Origin: Gelatoporia subvermispora B
Taxonomy: Eukaryota; Basidiomycota; Agaricomycetes; Polyporales; Gelatoporiaceae
Length of the DNA: 64,000 bases
Assembly (NCBI GenBank): GCA_000320605.2
Contig: KB445799.1
Coordinates: forward strand, 853,234 to 917,233
Direction: 5' to 3'
The position numbers and the translations under genes are program-made. Below the pieces are notes generated by a model. It was not told where the DNA came from and searched no databases. It saw only the letters and a list, made by a program, of their open reading frames with translations. Of the stretch, positions 12,363-23,272 are shown piece after piece. Each line of letters starts with the position of its first letter. The stretch's first letter is position 1.

Positions 12363-13842
12363 TCACAAGGAGACGACCGGTGCGTACTGCAACAACGATA
12401 TCATTTCATCTGTCACCGACCATTTTGAGGTCTTCTGATATAGATGGTGGGACGCCATCGAGCATCCGTCTTCCGGCCGCTCGATAGACCAATGCGACTC
12501 GGAGTTACAGGGCACGAAGACCTTCAGGTCCCGCAACGCGCCAGCTCTGTCGGCAAACTTCTGCACAAATGCGCCCACGTCAAGCTCGCGGAGGATTTTG
12601 AATACCTGCGGGAGATTCTGGACATCGACCGCATCGAAATCGACATCCAGCTCGAACGTCAGGTCCAAATTCGAAACCTGCAGTGTTTCAGAGAGGCCAA
12701 GCAGGGAGTTCTGCATCGGGATGATAAGAGAGTGACGCCGTTGAGACTGACAGTGTACTTACGAGGATTGCTTCTGTCCGCATTGCGGCTGAGGGATTAA
12801 CGATGAACTTGAGTTTGACATCGGCGAGGGTGAGGGCGAAGTTGAGAAGCTCAACTAGCCACTCCTCGGTCCAGTTGTCCTCGTCCAGCTCGACCTCGAC
12901 GGATAGCTTCTGAGGGGAAGTGCTCTCCAGGACGAGGGCAAATTCCTCAGTCCATGTGGGGTCAGCGAAAACGACGCGTAAATGGTCGACCTTGCAGGTG
13001 GGGGCGGCAACGAAGAGGTCGTCAATGTAACCCGAGAGATATCGGAGGCGCGCCCAACTGTGCTTCTCCTGAGCCGCCATGTTGAGCGCCCGATGCTGCT
13101 CCATGAGGTTCGGGCTCAGGTTCCCGTAGCCTGAGATGATACTGAGATCTGTAATGTTTGGAAAAGAGCGGATCCATGCGCTGAAATCGTATTCTGCGTC
13201 TTCCAGAGACGCTTCGAGCGACAACGTCATGGGGTATTGTATAGTAGGTGCTGGTTCACAGGACACGTTGTGAACTGCCAAAAGCTCGAGGCTTCTGGAA
13301 AACTGCTCTAAGAGGTGTATCAAGTCCTGAGATGGCTGACGTTCTTGACTTTCGTGAAAGACGACGTTGAGCTCGGCCAAGGGGGCGTTGATGCTGGAGA
13401 TTAAGTCGGCATGAGCTCGCTCAGAAGGTCCGACGAATGAGAGTACTCTCAGGCTGTATAACGCTGATACTGCTTGAGAAAGCTCGGGGTGAACATTGAG
13501 CACATCGGCCTGTAGGCCAATCTGCAACCACTCCAAGGCGACGGCATGCCTGAGGACCTCCGTGAGCAGGGCAATTGTTGGACGGTCAGATGGTACGACG
13601 TCTGACACAAGTAACGATGCTCTATGCAGCGTTGCGAATCGCCTTGGAGTGTCGGCAAGCATGAAGCGACAGAAGGATCTGAGCTGTCTCTGGCCGCTGA
13701 TAGGAAGGTGGCGATCGAGGAGTAGTTTCGCGCCCGCGTGCTGAAGAGCATGGCACGTCTGCATGATGGCGAGCAGCCCTCGCAAGTTCGAGTTTTTCAT
13801 GATCTCGTATAGAATGTCGAAGTTCAGACGGGGCTTGGACAC
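12363..13842 (-). CDS. F-box-like protein with leucine-rich C-terminal part
   Basis: The N-terminus (LNFDILYEIMKN, then LLAIMQTCHALQHAGAKLLL) is the F-box-like helix pattern found in the large Agaricomycete F-box families. The rest has regularly spaced Leu-rich segments typical of their LRR-like substrate-binding regions. Such proteins recruit targets to SCF ubiquitin ligases; the target is unknown. Two exons, 12763-13842 and 12363-12710, are joined by a 52-nt GTAAGT...GCAG intron in phase 0, which reads through to about 475 residues. The start is uncertain. The frame is open to 13842 but begins there with GTG, not ATG, and the next ATG upstream is out of frame. A short upstream 5' exon is likely, or initiation may be at the Met in EIMKN. 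Confidence 0.8.
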
Positions 13843-14651
13843 AGATTTGCGTCTCAGCTTATAGCCATGTCTGCGTGAAACGAAGTCAGCGAGTCTCGAA
13901 TCACGCGCATGAGCTGGTCTAGCGAAGTCACCTGAGCGGTTCTCGATCCCCCTTCTCTATAGCCATTTCTAGATGTCTACTTTCGTGAGTCTCTTGCGGA
14001 AAGTAGTGTAATTTTGTGGCCCCCGCTTGAGGTCGCGTCTAGGCGGGTTCCAGCCCACAGATGATGGAGACGGGACGAAAAGTCAATTTTCCAGACACGC
14101 AGCTGCGTCCGGCTCATCGTCGGCGCTTACCCCACGTGGGATGCGGGCAGTGTCAGTAAATTAGCGCTCTCGGGGAAGCTGGGAAGCGCTGAGCGAAATG
14201 TCTTCCTGTTGAAGGCCACATCCTGCTTTATTGCGCTGACCCCTTCAAACTTTATAAGTGACCATGCATGACAACATACGGAGAATGCTCATATGATCAT
14301 GTGGCCCAGGAATTTACTTTCGCCCTCGCCCTCGCCCTCGCCCTCGCCCTCGCCCGGTTGCCCAGTCTAATCAGTTGAGAGCTACCGTAGTTCACATCAT
14401 CTCACGAATCGCTCACGTACATATCAACGCCGTTCGGACATAATCCGCAATATATTTTGTGTAAGTAAATGTCACGAGATGTACAGCATTGCGACATGGT
14501 TGAAGAAAATCTCCTGAGATAGATTGAACCATGCTTGTCTCCGGGTGCAGTGTAGAAGCGAGTCCTGGGCCTGAGACTTGACAGCTTATGAGCGCATTTC
14601 AACCCTCAATGCTGCCCTCTTCACCTTCGGTCATCATCGTCTTCGGCCCTT
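13843..14651. other. Intergenic region between the F-box gene and the first P450
   Basis: Divergent promoter region of the minus-strand F-box gene and the plus-strand P450. No gene is seen. It contains the CGCCCT hexamer array listed separately. Confidence 0.6.
14321..14354. repeat. Hexanucleotide microsatellite (CGCCCT)n
   Basis: Between five and six perfect copies of CGCCCT, about 300 bp upstream of the first P450 start codon and outside any coding frame I accept. Confidence 0.9.
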
Positions 14652-16869
14652 ATGATCTCTGTTGACCTCTGGAACTCGTTGCGATCGAATTTAGGTGTCC
14701 TTGCGCTGTTGCTGGCTCTGGGTTTGGTGATAGCAACTAGACGCCAATATGCCACAGCGTCAAAAGGACGGACTTTGCCACCTGGTCCGCCTGGAAAACC
14801 AATGATAGGAAGCATTCTGGAGGTCGCTCAACTCAATGCTCCTTGCGCACTCACGCGATACGGAGAGCAGTATGGCAAGTATCTCGGCTCTCAGACATGC
14901 AGCTGTGTTACTCATCAGGCTGTTCCAGGTGACCTCGTTATGTTCCGTGGGCTAGGAAAGAATGTCCTGGTGTTGAACTCCCTCCGAGCCATCAACGATC
15001 TTTTTGACAAACGTGCAGCCAATTATTCGAATAGGCCCGTCTCAGTATTTGGTGGAGAGCTCTTGGGTTTAAATGATGTAGATACTGTTTTACGACTAGG
15101 TGTTGTCATTGGACTAAACATTCTAACCGTATCCGAAGACTGTCGTATTTCTACCGTACGGCGATGAGTGGCGTGCACATCGCAAGCTTATGCACAGCGC
15201 GCTAGGCCCAGCTCAAATCAAGCAGTATAATCGAATCCAAGAGGACGCTGCGGCTCTGATGACAAAGGCTCTCATCGATAAACCGGAGCAGTTCTGGGGT
15301 CTCGTCAGAACGTATGAATCGAATTTCACTTGCTATCGTACGCTGAAATTCTATGCCAGCTATGTGGCTAAAGTCATCATCGCCATCACGTACGGGATTT
15401 CCGCCTCTTCGATACAAGACGAGGTGAGCAATAGCTCAAATGGACAGGAGTTCCAACTGACTTGCCTCGCGGTAGCTCATCAAAATGGGCGAAGAAGTGA
15501 TGGAAATAAGCGCAAAAGCCGCACTTCCGGGCCATTACCTCTGTGATTCTATACCACTGTGTGGGTGGCTGTCCTGTATTAGCAATTACGAACAGTACTG
15601 ACTGCATCTATGTCACGGGCATCCATATGGATAGTCAAGTATGCCCCGCCCTGGGTGGCATTCCAGCGCGAAGCAAGGAGGGGGAGAGCCATGGTGCAGA
15701 GGTTCATTACAGAGCCAATCGAACATATCAAGCGTGATATGGTATGCGTTCATACGTTGGGAACGAAGAATGTTACCCTGATCCGTAGTTGGCAAAGGAG
15801 AATGACACCGCACCACCTTCATTTACGCGAGATCTACTGTCGCTACCTGAGGAAGAAGCTCCTGAAAGAAATCGACGGCTCCCATGGGTCTCAGGAACTA
15901 TGTTCAATGGTATGATATCTGTAGCTTTGCTGCACCGGTCAACCTAACTATGTATTCCCCCAGCTGGAGCCGAAACCGTGAGCAGACCTCCCAGCTCACA
16001 TTTCCCGACTCACTGTCTCCGTTTGTAGACGTACTCCACTGTGCTCTCTTTTATACTGGCCATGGCGTTGAATCCTGAGAAACAGAAATTGGCGCAAGCA
16101 GAGATAGATGCAGTGATAGGAGAAGGTCGTCTCCCAACACTTGCGGACCGACAGGACCTCCCATATGTGAATGCAATCGTGAAGGAAGTGATGCGATGGC
16201 TACCCACCGTACCCTTAGGTCAGTGTTATTCACACAAACGTATGACACCTTTAAAAGATTGAGCCGTGCCAGGCGTACCGAGGTGTTCGGTACAGGAGGA
16301 CTTTCACGGCGACTACTACATCCCCAAAGACACCGTACTTATTCCGAACGTGTGGTACGTGCAGAAACGTTCATATGTACGTTCTTCTTCGAGACATCTC
16401 ATGATAGGGCAATCGCGTTCGAGCCCAACGTCAAGTATGATCCCCAAACATTTCTCCCTGAACGCTTCCTCGACGACAGCACTACGACGCCAGACCCAAC
16501 GGCATGGGCGTTTGGCTTTGGTCGTCGGTCAGTCATACGCGTCTTGTTCGTGTCTCAAGAACGTCAACATCTGACTGCGCGCAGTGTTTGCCCCGGACGT
16601 CACTTGGCAGATAGCTCTGTCTTCATCTTCATTGTCACACTCCTAGCCTGTCTCGACATTTCTGCGCCTGAAGGCGAGAAGCTCGAGCCACAGTTTACAC
16701 AGCATCTCGTGCGGTACGTCTGCGCCACTAACAATTATAAAGATGATTGTTAATGATCAAACCATCACCCTCATGCAGCATCCCACGCCCGTTTCAGTGC
16801 CGGATTGCGCCTCGTTCTAGCCCTAGGCTCGAGGTTCTGAGAGCCCGGGCAGCGACTAGTGTAGTTTGA
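14652..16869 (+). CDS. Cytochrome P450 monooxygenase 1 of 4
   Basis: Haem-thiolate monooxygenase with an N-terminal ER anchor ([18 protein letters not shown]) and the hinge LPPGPPGKP. Other motifs are an I-helix AGAET, a K-helix KEVMR (ExxR), FLPERF and the haem loop [14 protein letters not shown]. Thirteen exons: 14652-14874, 14929-15077, 15139-15311, 15360-15423, 15476-15560, 15635-15741, 15789-15909, 15964-15977, 16029-16218, 16264-16354, 16408-16527, 16585-16713 and 16779-16869. They encode 518 residues with every phase consistent. Intron 1 uses a GC donor (GCAAGT). The haem motif is split by an intron between RR and VCPG. The sequence resembles the O-methylsterigmatocystin-oxidoreductase-like (CYP64-related) fungal P450s. 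The CYP family and substrate cannot be set by reading. Confidence 0.93.
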
Positions 16870-17503
16870 GTGGTGTCTCAGACTCGGAACTTGGCACTTT
16901 CGGGTTAGCATTTGAGTGGCGTGAGCCACCTTCAGTCGGTACCTGGTATACAACGTGTATCAGATGCCTCCCAAATATACCTACTCCGGTGGCTGTCACC
17001 GAAGGCATCATGACGAAGGGTATCCGCATGTTGCAGGTGAGACTGGAGATAGCTGCGGGTGGGTAGAGAATGCCGCGGAAGGGCCGAGATGGGCCAACGA
17101 CTCGTGGATTTTCTCATACTCATTGTCATGTCGTGGGAATCACTCAGGACATTCGAAGAGGTATAAAGAGGATTCATAACATAGTTCCGCAGTACATAAC
17201 TTGATTAATCATACACGGAACCGCACTGACTTGTTTCAATGCAGTACATTGACAGGAAGTGTTTCATGAGATCACGAGTCGTGAGAATTTGTGCACAGAT
17301 GTCCACTCACCAGGAACATCCGACAACACCCCTCCCTGTGTATTTTTGTGACTCTTTCAGCTACTTCATTTCAGCCACTGAGAACGGTGTAGCCGGATAT
17401 GAGTCTAGGGCAAGCTCCATAAAGCCCTCCATGTTGCTGATGTCAGTGCTACTCTGACTTGCCCATTTCTCTCTCCCTGCCAGAGCTAGCTTTAGAGAAC
17501 AGC
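16870..17503. other. Intergenic region between P450 1 and P450 2
   Basis: 634 bp between two head-to-tail P450 genes, holding the terminator of the first and the promoter of the second. No gene, and no motif I can support. Confidence 0.6.
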
Positions 17504-19736
17504 ATGCCTCAGCTGCTGCAGTCTAATGGTGTGCAGGATTTCGTTTTGAGTGAAGTTATTCCGGCAGCACTGGTACTCGGAGTCACTTCATGTTGTGTAT
17601 ACCTTTATCTATGGTATACGGGCGGAAAGCGTCTGCCTCTGCCTCCTGGTCCCCCTGGCAATCCCTTCACAGGGAACATACGTTCTGTTTCAGTGCCTGA
17701 TGCACCGAAACTCTTGGCAGGATACAAAGAACAGTACGGTGTGTATAGCATGTCAATATTCTCTCGTGCTCTCACTCACAATGTATCAGGTGATCTCGTC
17801 ATGTTCCAGGGAATGGGTAACAGAATCTTGGTGTTGAATTCTCTGAAGGCCATGAATGATCTGTTCGATAAACGTGCACATATTTATTCAAATCGTCCAC
17901 ACTTTGTGTTTGCTGGAGAACTTCTCGAACTCAACCAGGTCTGCCCGGTTCACTCTTTCCAGGTTCCGGTCTCATAGCATATCGTAGGGCGTGGTGCTCT
18001 TACAGTACGGAGACGAATGGCGAGCGCATCGCAAGCTTCTTCACACGACACTGAGTACTTCTCAAGTTAAGAAGTACTACGGCCTGCAGGAAGACATCGC
18101 TGCGTCTCTGTGCAAGGAACTCGTTGAGAACTCCGATGGCTTCCACTCTCTCACCCGCGTGTGAGTCTGCACATGTGAGGCTGTACATACATAACTGAGA
18201 TCCACCTATGCAGGAGCGCCGGAAGGATCATCATAGGAATAACATACGGAATACCGGCCTCCCCAGCTCAGAGAGAGGCAAGTCCCAATGCCCATATCAA
18301 ATGAATCTGCGAAGGTTGGCTCAGGCTCACCTGTCGCGTGGCAGTATATCATGGGTGGGGAACGTTCGGCGGGCATTTTCATCAAGGCCGTCTCTGCTGG
18401 AAGATATATGTGCGACTTGATACCAATTTGTGCGAGTCATTGTAACTTCTCCCAGTCGACGTTAATGCACTGCTCACATTCAAGACAGTGAAATATGCAC
18501 CTTCGTTTGTTCCTTTCAAGAGAGAAGCACGCATGTACAAAGACATATTGCGTAGCAACAGAGAGAAGCCCTTCAACCACGTCAAGCGTGAAATGGTATA
18601 TGTACATCGCACTATCAGACTCCTCGCGATACTTACCTTAATCATCAGGCAGCAGGCACTGCACTATCATCCTTCGTGCAAACCCTGTTGTCGTCTCCTC
18701 CAGAAGATATGGCATACCTCGAATATGAAAGAAGGGTTTTGGCAGTTGCATCGTCCATGTTCGGAGGTATGTCCGTCAGATACCGAATAATGTCGTACGA
18801 GTGACTGAACAGATTGAATGTGCCCTTTGCAGCCGGCGTTGAGACGGTATCACCTTCGGAATTGGATCGCTGGCAACGATTTGTCTGACTATTGAACCTA
18901 GGTTCACGGAAGCATCCTGACATTCCTGCTGGCTATGGCTCTCCACCAGGACAAACAGTCCCTAGCACAAAAGGAGCTGGACACTGTTATCGGAAGTGAG
19001 CGACTTCCCACCGTCAACGATCGCACCTCCTTGCCATATGTGAACGCTCTGATTAAGGAGACGATGCGATGGCGCCCGGTAACCCCAACAGGTAAGTCCT
19101 ATAGTTGTATATACCTTGATCACTCTTGAAGATGGGCCGATACCGATAGGCATCCCAAGACGCTCTGTCGAAGACGACGTGTACGACAACTATCATATAC
19201 CCAAAGGCACGGTCATAATGCCAAACGTCTGGTCAGTATCTTTCGCCCCAAATTCACCATAACTACTCACCGAGGAAATGTATACAGGGCGGTTTCGCGC
19301 GAGCCCAATGACAAGTACGAAGTCGAAGCATTTATCCCAGAACGTTTCCTGGATCCCACCCAAGACATTCCCGATCCATCTTCCTGGCTGTTCGGATTTG
19401 GTCGCCGGTAGGTCTCATGTCTGTAAGTGCTTCCATACGAAACGCTCAACGCAAGCTCCAGCATTTGCCCGGGACGACACCTTGCGGAGAATTCCCTCTT
19501 CATTATCGTCGCAACCATGCTGACCGTCTTTAATATTTCTCCGCCGAAGGATGGCACAATTCCAGAGGAATTTACGTCGGGTACAGGCCGGTACGTCTGG
19601 TTGTGTTCTCGCATCACTTCATACATAACTTACATCATATGGCAGGATTACGAAAGAATTTCAGTGTTGTTTTACTTCTCGCTCTGACGATAGGGCTCAA
19701 TTAGTTCAAGCGCGAGCGGCGACGAGTGTCTTCTGA
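17504..19736 (+). CDS. Cytochrome P450 monooxygenase 2 of 4
   Basis: The second plus-strand P450 has the same 13-exon plan as its neighbour and the same length (518 residues). Exons are 17504-17738, 17790-17938, 17988-18160, 18214-18277, 18345-18429, 18489-18595, 18649-18766, 18833-18846, 18902-19091, 19150-19231, 19288-19407, 19462-19590 and 19646-19736. It shows the membrane anchor, [20 protein letters not shown] (C-helix), AGVET, KETMRW, FIPERF and the haem loop [14 protein letters not shown]. Intron 4 has a GC donor (GCAAGT). I start at the ATG at 17504 because the TTG-led extension upstream adds no conserved sequence. It is more divergent from the other three in the N-terminal third. The substrate is unknown; expected location is the ER membrane, cytosolic face. 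Confidence 0.92.
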
Positions 19737-19939
19737 TCCTCAGGCATCCTCGAGGCTTTACGAAAGTGGAGTTGGGGTTTTGGTATTTATCTAGGATGTA
19801 ATATATGTGCCTTAGTCGGCGTCGGATGACTGGGGTCGCGGATCTACTCTTCGAAGTCTCCTGATAGGTCACAGTGTAAACATATGATCGTTCATAAAGG
19901 TATCCAGGTAGTGTCGGGATAACACAATTAATGAGATAG

Positions 19940-22162
19940 TTACACGACGTTAATTGCAACCCTCGCCTCAACAAGCTTTGCCTTCGCGGCTGATCGCGGG
20001 GTGATCTGGCACCGGAAAGACTTTGGAGAGCTGCATTAGGCGCAAATTGAGTCATGGTAGTTGCGTTGGTACAAAGGTCTACCCACCGCACGAGGTGTTG
20101 CGTGAATTCCCTTTCCAGCTCTCCGTCTGCCGGAGGCGAAATGTTGAAGACTGCCAGAATTGTTGCAGCAAAGATGAAGAGAGAGTTCTCTGCGAGTAAC
20201 CGACCGGGGCAGATCCTGGTCTATTGCTCAGATACGACATCTACGCCAATAAATCAAACGATGACATACCGGCGTCCAAAACCGAACGCCCATAAAGACG
20301 GGTCGACGGTGTCCTCCTTCGGATCCAAGTAGCGCTCAGGGATGAATGCTTCTGGGTCATACCTGGAGTTCGGTGCATACGCGATCGCCCTGGTGGAGTA
20401 CAGTCTCAGTATCGAGGTCCGTCAGCATTATTATCAACAGCCTACCAGACATTAGGAATCAAGGTAGTACCCTTCGGGACGAAAAACCCATTGTACACGT
20501 CATCCTCAGCCGAACGTCGCGGTACACCTGTGTTGCGTGGTCAGTCGGAGCACCGTGCAAGAAAATGTAGAGATAGATCTAGACCCATATGTACCGCGGG
20601 CTGCCAACGCATCGCTTCCTTGACCACTGCGTCAACATATGGTAGGCGTTCGCGGTCCTGGATTGTTGGCAGTCGTTCAGATCCGAGTACTCTGTCAAGT
20701 TCCACCTGCGCAAGCTTTTGCTTCTCGGGAAATAGCGCCATGGCCATGACCAGCGTCAGGATTGTGGCATACGTCTAGAATAACCTCAGGTTCGCGTTGC
20801 AAGCAAAATCGGTGGTGGAAGCTACCGTCTCAGATCCGGCTTCAATATCGACAATGCAATGATGAGGATGATATAGATGTGATTTGATCACCCAGATTCA
20901 CGCACCTCCGAACATTGCTGATCCCAGCCATTGCAGCCGTCTTTCGGGAACGGTTTCTCCTTTCGGCGGGTTGGTCATCAGGTCGCGCATGAGTGACGGA
21001 AGAGCAGTTCCTGCTGCCTGCAGCTCAATGCGTAAGAATCTACTAGCCAATCGTACCACAATAGTGTTGCGCTTACCACCTCGCGCTTGACGTACTCATA
21101 GGGCCGCATCATATGGGCCAGCATGACTTTCTTGCTCTCGCGTGCTTCGCGCTGGAACGACACCCATGATGGTGCATGCTTGACTGAATAAGACGAGTTA
21201 GCACGCCACTAGGTGTACGAGCCAGGGACTACATACGGAATGGCAGAAGATCGCACAAGTAGTTTCCTGGTGCGACAGCTCTGGTTCCGATTTCCAGTGC
21301 GTGCTCCCCGCGGTTGATGCACTATCATCGAACTCAGACCTTATGCAGAAAAGCGAGACGTACAGACTCTTACCTCTATTTGCATCTCCCCCGCGGGAAT
21401 GCCATATGTGATCGCAATCACCACTCTCCCTGCATTCCTGAAAGGCAACGAAGACGTTTGTCAGCGTTCACATTTGCACACCACACCAATATGATTGGAG
21501 CGTACATCCTCACAGATGCAAAGAAGTCCTCGGGTGAGTCCAGCAGATCCTTAGCAAGGGTTGCTGCAATATCTTCTTGCATACTGTGGTACTGCTTGAT
21601 CGCCGTGGAGCTCAGCGCCATGTGAGCAAGCTTTCGGTGCGCTCTCCATTCTTCACCATATGGGAGGTAGACCACACTCTGTGCCACATCATCAGAACAA
21701 TTTCTGACTGAATTTCAGGGTTTACTTGTGTTGTATCGCAAGCACTCACCTCGTTCTGACCAAGCAGTTCACCGCCATAGACGGAAATCGGTCTATGCGA
21801 GTTGTTACTCCCCCGCTTGTCCAGCAGGTCATTCATTGCCTGCAGTGAGTTCAACACCAGAGCGTGATTTCCGAGGCCCTTGAACATGGTGAGATCGCCT
21901 GTTCGCAGTCAGCCCTACATATACATGGAGGTCCATCGAATTTTCACAGACCATATTGCTCTCCATATCGCGCAAGGACTCGAGGCGCCTCGTATTGCGA
22001 TATCTCCATGATGCTACCCACAAAGGGTTTCCCGGGCGGGCCAGGCGGCATTGGCAGACCCTTTGACCGTTGTGCATACCTCAAACGTCTAATCGTGACG
22101 AATACTGCTGCGAAGATGAATGCGAGCACGAGTTCGCGCATGCTGAATACAAGTAAAGCCAT
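19940..22162 (-). CDS. Cytochrome P450 monooxygenase 3 of 4
   Basis: Minus-strand P450 converging on P450 2, with 203 bp between the stop codons. It keeps the 13-exon plan. I chose the ATG at 22162 ([11 protein letters not shown]) because it aligns with the start of P450 4; an in-frame ATG at 22279 adds an unconserved leader. Visible motifs are [36 protein letters not shown] and [14 protein letters not shown]. The tail ends EARVAINVV. About 515 residues, no in-frame stop, and all splice junctions usable. One notable change is GDLTMF where the other three have GDLVMF. It is most similar to P450 4, far more than to P450 1 or 2. Confidence 0.92.
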
Positions 22163-23272
22163 CACAATAGGGCTGGACGACTTTAGTAAAGCTTGGGGTA
22201 AGGCGAGAGGTTGGATGTTACCCCGTGAAGCACCCATGGGTGTTAAGTATCGCTGCGCCACACCGCTGACGACAGGCATACTCTTAGGAAGACCCGGCGA
22301 GCTTAGCCCGTCCTACTTTGCGACGGACATCAACGGTGAATTATACCCGTGATGAAGTGGCGTCCACGGGGTAGCGGCTGTGCTGAGTCGCAGCTTCGCA
22401 TAGGCGCCGAGCTAAAACAGGCCACGAGAATATCAGACGCTCATGCTCTCAATTACTCCGAGTAGGTGAGGAGGCCGACAGAGACATTGGGCAGCATGGC
22501 GCTGAGATGCACGCAGCTCTGTTGTAAATTTGTTCCTTCCTCACAGGAAATTGTTTCGCGATACTTGGTGCTCCCCGTGGGATTGCACGTTGTCCAGGCA
22601 TGCTGCATGCGTCCGCATAATACGAAGAGTGAGATGATTGGAGTTCCGAAAACAGATGGTCTATCGTTATTTCGCCAATAGGCTGAAGCTGCGAAGGGTG
22701 TAGTTAAGTTGGGCCAAGCCATGACTATGCGCGAGTGATTGGCATATCAGCGATAAGTAGATGAGCAGAATGTGTTCTCCTACCTGTTCAGACGAAGTTG
22801 CGGCTTCGACGTTGCAGACAACACCCGCCTCTGCGCATTTAGAGACCGCATATATGTGCTAGTGGTATCAGGTTACGCAGAACATGTTGCAAAAGCTGCC
22901 AAAGCATTGCAAGACCGCATTGATAGCGAAGAACAGTTACGGCGACTACCACTCAAGTTGTTGTCGGCTGGCGCGGTGCAATGGTCAGCTTTGTCCGTCG
23001 CTGGACAGGTGGCATTCATACACTCCGGTGTCCTCGAAACATCAGGCGTCCTTGGACTTAGGATGGCATAATCTGTGTTACGACAATAATCCAGGATGCA
23101 ACACATATGCTGCTGCCGGTCCCTCGGATGATGGGTCTCGCGATCGACTCTTCGGATTCTCCTGGTGGGTCCCACAGTGATAATATGATCGTTCTTGGCG
23201 CTGCTCCGAGAAGCTATCGATTTTAGACGATCGACAGGACACACGTAGTGTTGTGACGATATCCTTCGAGCG
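22163..23272. other. Upstream region of P450 3, duplicated with P450 4
   Basis: About 1.1 kb between the ATG of P450 3 and the stop of P450 4. Several words recur in the same order upstream of P450 4, for example ttaagtatcgctg (about 22240 and 25573) and the 'aggcgccgagct/aggcgctgagct' word (22400 and 25783). The duplication therefore included the promoter. No protein-coding gene is accepted here; the open frame at 22772-23071 lies in this duplicated non-coding block. Confidence 0.65.

Noticed and set aside
22163..22279. N-terminal extension of P450 3 to an upstream in-frame ATG at 22279
   Set aside because: P450 4 starts at the position equivalent to 22162, and the extension is not a membrane anchor. 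The shorter start gives the usual P450 N-terminus.
22772..23071. Plus-strand frame (ending SGVLGLRMA) between P450 3 and P450 4
   Set aside because: It lies in the duplicated promoter region, and the matching DNA near 26.2 kb does not keep the frame.
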